25,753 nt of DNA, from positions 1-25,753 of the forward strand of contig CAZPZZ010000048.1 of assembly GCA_964591245.1 (NCBI GenBank), in the 5' to 3' direction. Of the stretch, positions 15,110 to 21,471 are shown one piece after another; the stretch's first letter is position 1, and every line of letters begins with the position of its first letter. Position numbers and translations under genes: made by a program. The notes under the pieces were generated by a model that did no database searches, had not been told where the DNA came from, and saw only the letters and a program-made list of their open reading frames with translations. This DNA is from CAZPZZ01 sp964591245 (GTDB lineage: Bacteria > Acidobacteriota > Vicinamibacteria > Vicinamibacterales > UBA8438).

Positions 15110-17598
15110 TAGTCGAGATCTCGAAGCTCGTCGTTCAGCCGTGCCTCCAACTCAGCGTCGCCGGCCCCGGCAGTCGCCAGCACGGCATCAGCCTCGTGGT
15201 CCGCACGGGTCCAACGAACCAGCGCACCTCCCAGTGCGATGGCCGCCGTCATTGCGAGCAGATACGGAAATAACCAGGCAAGCCGGTTGAACCCCTGGTC
15301 AAGGGGCGCTGCCAGGGCCTCCTGACTTCCGTGCTTCTCGATATAGAACTGGAGCACTTGATCTCGGTTCAGCCCTTCGGCAACCAACCCATGCAGTTCT
15401 TCCCGAGTTGACGCACCAGTCGCACACGTGCATTCGGCGAGAATCTTCTTCCCACACCCGGGACTACCGCACATACATACCAACGAACGCTGCAGGTCGA
15501 GTTCAAGTGCGCTTGTCGGTACAGTGGCCTCCTGTAGCGCACCTTCGAGTGGTTGCGCACGTACAGCCGCCGGTCCCAGGAACGTGAGTGCCGCAGCAAG
15601 AAACAAGACCGATACGGTGGCTGCGCCCTCTGGTACCGGCGCACCCGCATAGGCAAACGCGCTCTCTGGTAGCAACGCCAGGCCAGTGCCAAGCGCCAAT
15701 ACCGTGAACCCGAACCAGATCCAGTTAACCAGTGGATTCACGGTAATCTGGAAACTCGCGGCTTGATCCCCCAACTCATAACCGGCCAGCACGATATAAA
15801 GGTCATCCGCCACCGTCCGACGCATCGCCACTTCCGTCGTCGGTTCGGTCTCATGTTTGAAGTAGAACCACCGTGCCGGATAGAGTTCTCCGATGGCTTC
15901 CTCACCTTCGAATATCGACATGTGCGCGGTGATCATCTGCTTTTGATCATCTGTCGTCTGGCTCAAGCGATCGTATCGGACCGTATAGGGCCCCATAACG
16001 CTCTGCTCACCAGGCCGGAGCAGGACTTGCGAATCCAGCTTGTAACCCGAACCAGCGAAGCCCAAGAACATCAACACGATGCCGACGTGGACGACGTACC
16101 CACCGTAGCGACGCCGAGAACGGGCTACCAGGCCAATCATTGCCGTGAACAGATCGGTTCCGGTCGCCTCCCTCCGCACGGCAGCCCCTCGCACGAACTC
16201 CTGACTGATTGTACCGACGACGAATGCACACAACGCGAAGCACAGCCCAGAGACCCACACCTGAAAACCAATGGCATAGAGCCCCGCCGCGGTCCCCACC
16301 GCCATCAACGCGGGCCACGTGAACTGATACAGCAGATTGGAGGGCGTCGACCGCCGCCACGCGAGCAAGGGACCGATGCCGGTGAGCGTCAGCAGAACCA
16401 AGCCAATGGGCAACATCCATTTCGTAAAGAACGGGGGCCCAACAGTAAGACGCATCCCGGTGACCGCTTCACTCAGGGTCGGAAACATCGTCGCAAACAA
16501 CACGAACACAGCCGAAAAAAGAAGAATCCAGTTATTCACCAGGAACGCGGCCTCACGCGAAATCCACGACTCCAGTTCATTTCGCGCCCGCAGGAGCGGG
16601 AGCCGGTACACCACAAGACCGAAACTCACCACAAGGAGGACGACCATGAACACGGTGAACATCCAGGCCAGGGCCGTATCCTGCCCAAACGCGTGAACGG
16701 ACTGCACGATGCCCGATCGCGTCATGAACGTACCGAAAATCGTGAGGAAGAACGTCATGATCACGAGCGTCATATTCCAGACCCGCAGCATACTGCGGCG
16801 CTCCTGAACCATGACCGAGTGCAAAAACGCGGTCGCCGTAAACCAGGGCAACAACCCCGCATTCTCAACCGGGTCCCAGCCCCAGTAGCCACCCCATCCG
16901 AGTTCCTCGTATGCCCAGATCATCCCGAGGGTCAACCCCAACGAGAGAAACAACCAGGACATCATCGTCCAGCGCCTGACGGCGCGGAGCCATGAATCAT
17001 CCAAGTGCCCTGTGATCAAGGCCGCAATGGCGAAGGCAAACGGGATCGTCATTCCGACGAAGCCCGTGTAGAGCGACGGCGGATGAATCGCCATGTAGGG
17101 ATTCTGAAGAAGCGGATTCAATCCTCGCCCGTCCATCGGTGCCTGCATGAGGTACGTGGCGAATGGATTCTTGTGCACAATCATCACGAACAGAAAGAAC
17201 ATCTGCACGACCGAGATGACCGCCACAACGTAGGGAATCAGTTCACGCTGACGCTCACGATTCGAATACACCGCCGCCGCGCCGAAACACGCCAGCAGGG
17301 TGACCCAAAACATGATCGACCCGTCGAGCCCTCCCCAATACGACGTCAGCTGGTAGAACAGCGGCTGCGCCGAGTCGGAGTAATTATCGACATAGCGGAT
17401 GGAGTAGTCCTGGGTGACAAAGGCGTGAATGATGATGGCTGACGCCAGTAGCATCAAAGCCGTCACCAGATAGGTGGCGCCAATACCACTCTCGATAAGC
17501 CGGCCTGACCGGCGACGTGCCCCAGCCACAGACACGGCTGCCGCGTACGTGCAGACGACGAATGCCGCAAGGAGTGTGAACGATCCCAGGGATGCCAT
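15109..17598 (-). CDS. ccmF: CcmF heme lyase fused to a C-terminal CcmH-like domain
   Basis: An 829-residue polytopic membrane protein. Residues 1 to about 650 are CcmF, which attaches heme to apocytochrome c: 'WGGLDGSIMFWVTLLACFGA' near 88-107, 'NPYMAIHPPSLYTGFVG' near 166-182, the tryptophan-rich 'WGGYWGWDPVEN' at 235-246, and 'MTRSGIVQSVHAF' near 292-304. After the last CcmF helix a hydrophobic stretch (660-676) ends in Ala-Ala-Val-Arg-Ala-Gln, like a retained signal peptide. A CcmH-like domain follows with Cys708, 710, 715, 723 and 725, 'VLQFYIEKHG' and a terminal helix (about 773-794). Canonical CcmF is about 650 residues without this part. The ATG at 17598 has AAGGA eight bases upstream. 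It follows ccmE by 152 bases that hold no recognised gene. Confidence 0.94.
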   Translation of the reverse strand: MASLGSFTLLAAFVVCTYAAAVSVAGARRRSGRLIESGIGATYLVTALMLLASAIIIHAFVTQDYSIRYVDNYSDSAQPLFYQLTSYWGGLDGSIMFWVTLLACFGAAAVYSNRERQRELIPYVVAVISVVQMFFLFVMIVHKNPFATYLMQAPMDGRGLNPLLQNPYMAIHPPSLYTGFVGMTIPFAFAIAALITGHLDDSWLRAVRRWTMMSWLFLSLGLTLGMIWAYEELGWGGYWGWDPVENAGLLPWFTATAFLHSVMVQERRSMLRVWNMTLVIMTFFLTIFGTFMTRSGIVQSVHAFGQDTALAWMFTVFMVVLLVVSFGLVVYRLPLLRARNELESWISREAAFLVNNWILLFSAVFVLFATMFPTLSEAVTGMRLTVGPPFFTKWMLPIGLVLLTLTGIGPLLAWRRSTPSNLLYQFTWPALMAVGTAAGLYAIGFQVWVSGLCFALCAFVVGTISQEFVRGAAVRREATGTDLFTAMIGLVARSRRRYGGYVVHVGIVLMFLGFAGSGYKLDSQVLLRPGEQSVMGPYTVRYDRLSQTTDDQKQMITAHMSIFEGEEAIGELYPARWFYFKHETEPTTEVAMRRTVADDLYIVLAGYELGDQAASFQITVNPLVNWIWFGFTVLALGTGLALLPESAFAYAGAPVPEGAATVSVLFLAAALTFLGPAAVRAQPLEGALQEATVPTSALELDLQRSLVCMCGSPGCGKKILAECTCATGASTREELHGLVAEGLNRDQVLQFYIEKHGSQEALAAPLDQGFNRLAWLFPYLLAMTAAIALGGALVRWTRADHEADAVLATAGAGDAELEARLNDELRDLD

Positions 17599-17750
17599 CG
17601 TATTCGTCCTTTTGCCAGTAGAGACGCGCTGGCTTCAAGCCCGTCAAACGATTCGGCTACCAATCACTCGACGTAGCCTGGTGCGTAAGACGCAAGTGCG
17701 GGAAATAGTGAGCAAGGCCGTCGCGGGCCGGCAAGCTCAGCTCCGCGCCC

Positions 17751-18170
17751 CTACTCCAACGTTGCGGAGTCGAGGCTCGGCTTTGGCTCGTACTTTGAAG
17801 GACATTTAGCCATCACGCCATCTGGCTTCACGACGAAGCCGTGCGGTGCAAGCTGACCAGAGATAACGACTTCCGAGCCATCTTGGAAGGTGTCGGGGAC
17901 GATGCCGGTATATTCCGCATTGATAACGGCACCGTTATTCTCGACCTGGAATCGGTACTCCAGTGTATTCGGCTTCCGAAGCCGGGATCCGGGTACGACA
18001 AACCCGTGCACCTGCAGGTTCTTGCCGTTCCACGACTCCCGCTCGGCCAGCACTTCGTCGACATGCATGTAGTACTCAGTGCCCTCGGCAAGGGTCCCCC
18101 ACAACAGGCCACCAAATGCCGTAGTCAGCACTATCGTCGTGACAATTGTTTTCACGGTCTTGGCTGGCAT
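17751..18170 (-). CDS. ccmE: Heme chaperone CcmE, CxxxY type
   Basis: A 139-residue protein with an N-terminal membrane anchor ('VKTIVTTIVLTTAFGGLLW') and an OB-fold beta barrel in the periplasm ('NLQVHGFVVPGSR', 'EYRFQVENNG', 'VVISGQLAPHGFVVKPDGVM'). CcmE takes heme from CcmC and passes it to CcmF. The heme-attachment segment reads 'VMAKCPSKYEP': Cys123 replaces the classical histidine of His-Asp-Glu-x-Tyr and Tyr127 is kept, giving CxxxY. This form is known from archaea and Desulfovibrio-type bacteria. The ATG at 18170 has GGTGGAG about nine bases upstream. It is the first Ccm gene of the operon, 74 bases after maf, from which it may be co-transcribed. Confidence 0.94.
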   Translation of the reverse strand: MPAKTVKTIVTTIVLTTAFGGLLWGTLAEGTEYYMHVDEVLAERESWNGKNLQVHGFVVPGSRLRKPNTLEYRFQVENNGAVINAEYTGIVPDTFQDGSEVVISGQLAPHGFVVKPDGVMAKCPSKYEPKPSLDSATLE

Positions 18171-18244
18171 ACGCGCTTACTCCACCGTCTTCAAAATTCG
18201 TAGTACGCAGGCTCTCTCAGGATACCGTGACCTCGGTGCGATGG

Positions 18245-18844
18245 TCAACGCGAGGCCCGGCTCGAGTTCTCGTACACGCCAATGCCCCGATCTACACCAA
18301 CCGCACGCAGCAACCGGTCGAGCAACTCGATCGGAAGTCCAACAATGTTCGTGTAGGAGCCGTCGATCCCCACCACAAACCGGGAAGCCAGGCCTTGGAT
18401 CGCGTACGCACCGGCCTTCCCCATCGGCTCTTCGCTCCCTACGTACCATCCGATATCGTCCTCGCTGAGTGAACGCATCGTCACCCGGGAAGACGCCACA
18501 TCACACAACCGCTGCTTGCCCGCATGAACAGCCACACCAGTCAACACCTCGTGTGTCCGACCGGACAGTCGGTGTAGCATGGCAGTCGCGTCGGTCGCGT
18601 CGGTCGGCTTCCCGAGCGTTGTCGCCTCCACAACAACAAGGGTATCGGCACCGACCACAACGGCGCTTGGTCGCTTCGCGGCCACGGCCGAGGCTTTCGC
18701 GTGGGCTAACCGCGCCACGAGCGCATGAGGGTCTTCGCCGGGCCTCGGAGCTTCATCGACATCCGCCGGGGCCACGGTAAAAGCAAACCCTGCGCGAGTC
18801 AGCAACTCCGCGCGACGGGGAGAACGGGAAGCAAGTACCAGCAC
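18245..18844 (-). CDS. maf: Maf-family nucleoside triphosphate pyrophosphatase
   Basis: A 199-residue cytosolic protein of the Maf/HAM1 superfamily. It hydrolyses non-canonical or excess nucleoside triphosphates to monophosphates, and relatives are linked to septum inhibition. Family blocks are 'LASRSPRRAELL' (4-15), 'VVGADTLVV', 'SGRTHEVLTG', 'EEPMGKAGAYAIQG' and 'IDGSYTNIVGLP' near 165. The GTG start at 18844 begins the fold immediately. A 9-base repeat (plus strand, around 18587-18606) encodes Thr-Asp-Ala-Thr-Asp-Ala at a variable position and does not alter the length. The gene is divergent from dciA with only 46 bases between them, and it probably shares a transcript with the ccm operon. 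Confidence 0.94.
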   Translation of the reverse strand: MLVLASRSPRRAELLTRAGFAFTVAPADVDEAPRPGEDPHALVARLAHAKASAVAAKRPSAVVVGADTLVVVEATTLGKPTDATDATAMLHRLSGRTHEVLTGVAVHAGKQRLCDVASSRVTMRSLSEDDIGWYVGSEEPMGKAGAYAIQGLASRFVVGIDGSYTNIVGLPIELLDRLLRAVGVDRGIGVYENSSRASR

Positions 18845-18890
18845 GACATACGAATGTTACAGTAGAACGATTGCACCTTCGTGCCAGCCC

Positions 18891-19181
18891 ATGATAGCGA
18901 CCCGACACTGCATCACTTCAGCCCTGCGCCCAATACTTCGCAGCCAACCCCTGTCGCCAGGAAAGGTACGGTTCGCCTGGGCCGCAGCCGTGGGTCGCAC
19001 GATTGATCAGGCCACCGTCGTCGCATTGGGCACCGACGGCACACTCACGGTGACCACCACCGATCGGCACTGGTCCCGTGAAGTGGGACGTTCGAGTCCG
19101 CTCATCGCGTCGCGGATGAACGAACTCCTGGGCGACAACACCATCGCCCGCATCAACATCGCGACCGCACCCGCGCGCTAG
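18891..19181 (+). CDS. Short DciA/DUF721-family protein
   Basis: A 96-residue protein matching the core of the DUF721 family: 'VRFAWAAAVGRTIDQATVV' then 'GTLTVTTTDRHWSREVG' and 'LIASRMNELLGDNTIARINI'. DciA-type members help load the replicative helicase in bacteria lacking DnaC/DnaI. This copy is near the minimal domain length, with no long C-terminal extension. The start has no strong Shine-Dalgarno. It is divergent from maf and 35 bases upstream of a thiolase. The family call is fairly sure; a helicase-loading role here is only inferred. Confidence 0.75.
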   Translation: MIATRHCITSALRPILRSQPLSPGKVRFAWAAAVGRTIDQATVVALGTDGTLTVTTTDRHWSREVGRSSPLIASRMNELLGDNTIARINIATAPAR

Positions 19182-19216
19182 CGCCTCGCCCGCGCGGGTC
19201 ATCTGGAGAAGCCATC

Positions 19217-20404
19217 ATGCGAGACTCCGTTATCGTCAGCGCCGCCCGCCTCCCCACCGGCAAGTTTCTCGGCGCACTCAAGAGCCTGCCAGCCACCGAC
19301 CTCGGCGCCCGCGTCGTTCGCGAGTCAGTCAAACGAGCAGGCATCGAACCAGGAATCGTCGACGAATGCATCATGGGCAATGTCGTCTCGGCTGGAGTCG
19401 GACAAGCTCCGGCCCGACAGGCGGCCTTACGTGGCGGACTTCCTGACCATGTTGGCGCCTTGACGATCAACAAAGTCTGTGGCTCTGGTCTCAAGGCGGT
19501 CATGCTCGCTGCCCAGGGAGTGGCAACTGGAGACATCGACGTGGCCGTGGCGGGAGGCATGGAATCGATGAGCAACTGCCCCTACCTGCTGACCGATGCG
19601 CGTGAGGGACTTCGCATGGGCAACGGGGAACTGGCGGACTCCATGCTTCACGACGGCCTCTGGTGTTCGCTGGAGAACTGGGGCATGGGACTTGCCTGCG
19701 AGGCCGTCGTCGACCGCTACGACGTATCGCGAGAAGACCAAGACGCCTTTGCCGCTTCGAGTCACCACAAGGCGGCACAGGCTATTCGGGAATGCTGGTT
19801 CAAGGACGAAATTCTTGCAGTTGAGATTCCGCAGCGCAAAGGGGATCCCATTCTACTGTCCTACGACGAAGGGGTTCGCCCCGACACCAGCGCCGCAGCG
19901 CTCGGCAAGCTCCGTCCGGCGTTCAAGAAGGATGGCGGCACCGTCACCGCTGGCAATGCACCTGGCGTCAACGATGGCGCAGCGGCGGTCGTCGTCATGT
20001 CAGCCGAAAAAGCGGCCGAACTCGGAGTGCCCCCGATGGCGCGCATCGTCGGTCAGGCTGTCAGCGGACTCGCTCCAAAATGGCTACTGATGACTCCGGT
20101 CCAGGCGGTACAAAAATTACTGGTCAAAGTCGGCTGGACGCTGAACGACGTCGATCTCTTGGAACTAAACGAGGCGTTTTCGGCTCAAGCCCTCGCCGTA
20201 ATCCGCGAACTCGAGATCGACCCGGATAAAGTCAATGTGCATGGAGGGGCGGTAGCCCTCGGACACCCAATCGGGGCGAGCGGTGCCCGTATTCTAACGA
20301 CCCTGCTCTACGCCATGCGTCGCCGGAACGCCACACGCGGTATCGCCACGCTCTGTCTCGGTGGAGGAAACGGCGTCGCCCTTGCTCTCGAACGGCTGAA
20401 CTAG
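19217..20404 (+). CDS. Thiolase (acetyl-CoA C-acetyltransferase type)
   Basis: A 395-residue thiolase that condenses two acetyl-CoA to acetoacetyl-CoA or cleaves 3-ketoacyl-CoA. All catalytic residues are visible: Cys88 in 'INKVCGSGLKAV', His350 in 'GGAVALGHPIGASG' and Cys380 in 'ATLCLGGGNGVAL'. 'VAGGMESMSN' and 'ELNEAFSAQALAV' are further family blocks. Length and motifs favour the biosynthetic/acetoacetyl-CoA type (AtoB/PhaA-like) over long-chain FadA, but substrate range is not proven. GGAGAAG about five bases before the ATG supports the start. No other CoA-metabolism gene is nearby. The TAG stop shares a CTAG palindrome with the convergent gene. Confidence 0.94.
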   Translation: MRDSVIVSAARLPTGKFLGALKSLPATDLGARVVRESVKRAGIEPGIVDECIMGNVVSAGVGQAPARQAALRGGLPDHVGALTINKVCGSGLKAVMLAAQGVATGDIDVAVAGGMESMSNCPYLLTDAREGLRMGNGELADSMLHDGLWCSLENWGMGLACEAVVDRYDVSREDQDAFAASSHHKAAQAIRECWFKDEILAVEIPQRKGDPILLSYDEGVRPDTSAAALGKLRPAFKKDGGTVTAGNAPGVNDGAAAVVVMSAEKAAELGVPPMARIVGQAVSGLAPKWLLMTPVQAVQKLLVKVGWTLNDVDLLELNEAFSAQALAVIRELEIDPDKVNVHGGAVALGHPIGASGARILTTLLYAMRRRNATRGIATLCLGGGNGVALALERLN

Positions 20405-21471
20405 AACTCACTCATCTTCCAGAAGGCGATCCCACCGGCCTGCTTGCCGACGTCAACCGCCCCCATGCGCTCACCAGTGGCCACGCGGTAGACCTCTACG
20501 GTTCCGGGATCGTCCCCTACCCCCTCGAGCGTAACAAAAGCGTACTCACCGTCGGGTGTCATGACGACGCCATGCGGAATCGTACGACTGGTCACAACCC
20601 GCACCATCTCCCGCCCCGTCTCCAGATTCCAGAACCCAACCGCATCAGCCTCTTTGTAGGTGGCTACCAATGTCGACCCGTCCGGTGAAAGACCAAGATT
20701 GTAGGGTCCGCTCCCTGTCTCAAACCGTCGCTCAATTCGCCAGGACGCCAGGTCCACCTCAAAAATCGTGGCAACGTTATTTCCCGTCACATACACTTTT
20801 CCGGAAGGGCTCGGCTGGGTCACCCACGTCGGCATCACGCCGGCGCCAAGTGGCAAGCGGCGAGTGATCTCAAAACCGTACGCATCGAACTCGACCAGTT
20901 CACACTCCATCATATTGACCGTGTAGAAGAGGGACCCGTCTCGATTGAAACGCCCCCCGTGGGGACGGATTCCACTCTCGATCCGCGCAACCTCGGTCAT
21001 GGTCTCCGCTTCGACCACGGAAATACCGCTAGGCTCCAGAGGCCCATGCAAATTGAAATTCACCGCAAACAACAGTCCTGAACTGGGCGACACATCCAAC
21101 GTGGCAGGAAATAGCCCCAACGTAACATCTCCCAACCACTGGTCCGTGCCCGTCTCGTACTTGTGCACACTGCCATACGGCAGTCCATGCGCGATCGATA
21201 CATACCAATATCGACCGTTCGGATCGACGTTCAGACCGTGCGGTCCTTCAATCTCCGCCGGGAAGCTCCCGACGGCCACCGTCTTGACCACCTCCATCCC
21301 GCCGGGCCCAAACCGCACGACCGATACTTCGTCGTCAGACTCAGCCGCAACATACACAAAGTAGCTGTGCGACGGACGCGTGGCCGTCTCGGCGCCCTCG
21401 GCACAGGCGATCAACAGCCCCATCGCCACGCAACTCCCCCACCTGGAACCTACCACGACACCCCCATCCAA
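20401..21471 (-). CDS. YVTN/YncE-type beta-propeller lipoprotein
   Basis: A protein of up to 356 residues with an N-terminal hydrophobic segment and a lipobox-like 'LLIAC' before 'AEGAE', suggesting a lipoprotein. The body is made of repeating propeller blades of about 45 residues ('GPHGLNVDPNGRYWYVSI', 'ATLDVSPSSGLLFAV', 'GPYNLGLSPDGSTLVATY', 'IPHGVVMTPDGEYAFVTL'). No catalytic motif is visible; such propellers bind partners or ligands at the cell surface or in the periplasm. The start is uncertain: the ATG at 21471 overlaps the preceding gene by 22 bases, while a GTG at 21456 lies after a GGGGG run and gives a tighter signal peptide. It is coupled to the LVIVD gene. Confidence 0.82.
   Translation of the reverse strand: MDGGVVVGSRWGSCVAMGLLIACAEGAETATRPSHSYFVYVAAESDDEVSVVRFGPGGMEVVKTVAVGSFPAEIEGPHGLNVDPNGRYWYVSIAHGLPYGSVHKYETGTDQWLGDVTLGLFPATLDVSPSSGLLFAVNFNLHGPLEPSGISVVEAETMTEVARIESGIRPHGGRFNRDGSLFYTVNMMECELVEFDAYGFEITRRLPLGAGVMPTWVTQPSPSGKVYVTGNNVATIFEVDLASWRIERRFETGSGPYNLGLSPDGSTLVATYKEADAVGFWNLETGREMVRVVTSRTIPHGVVMTPDGEYAFVTLEGVGDDPGTVEVYRVATGERMGAVDVGKQAGGIAFWKMSEF

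Noticed and set aside
15763..16995. 410-codon open frame on the plus strand opposite ccmF
   Set aside because: It is antisense to conserved CcmF motifs; its product is His/Arg/Pro-rich with no family blocks or signal, typical of a GC-rich shadow frame.
17599..17750. Small gene or RNA in the ccmE-ccmF gap
   Set aside because: No frame with a ribosome site, no membrane helix and no recognisable RNA fold was found in the 152 bases.
18587..18606. 9-base tandem repeat in maf as a slippage or phase-variation site
   Set aside because: It is in frame, only about two copies long, and falls at a variable family position with normal total length.
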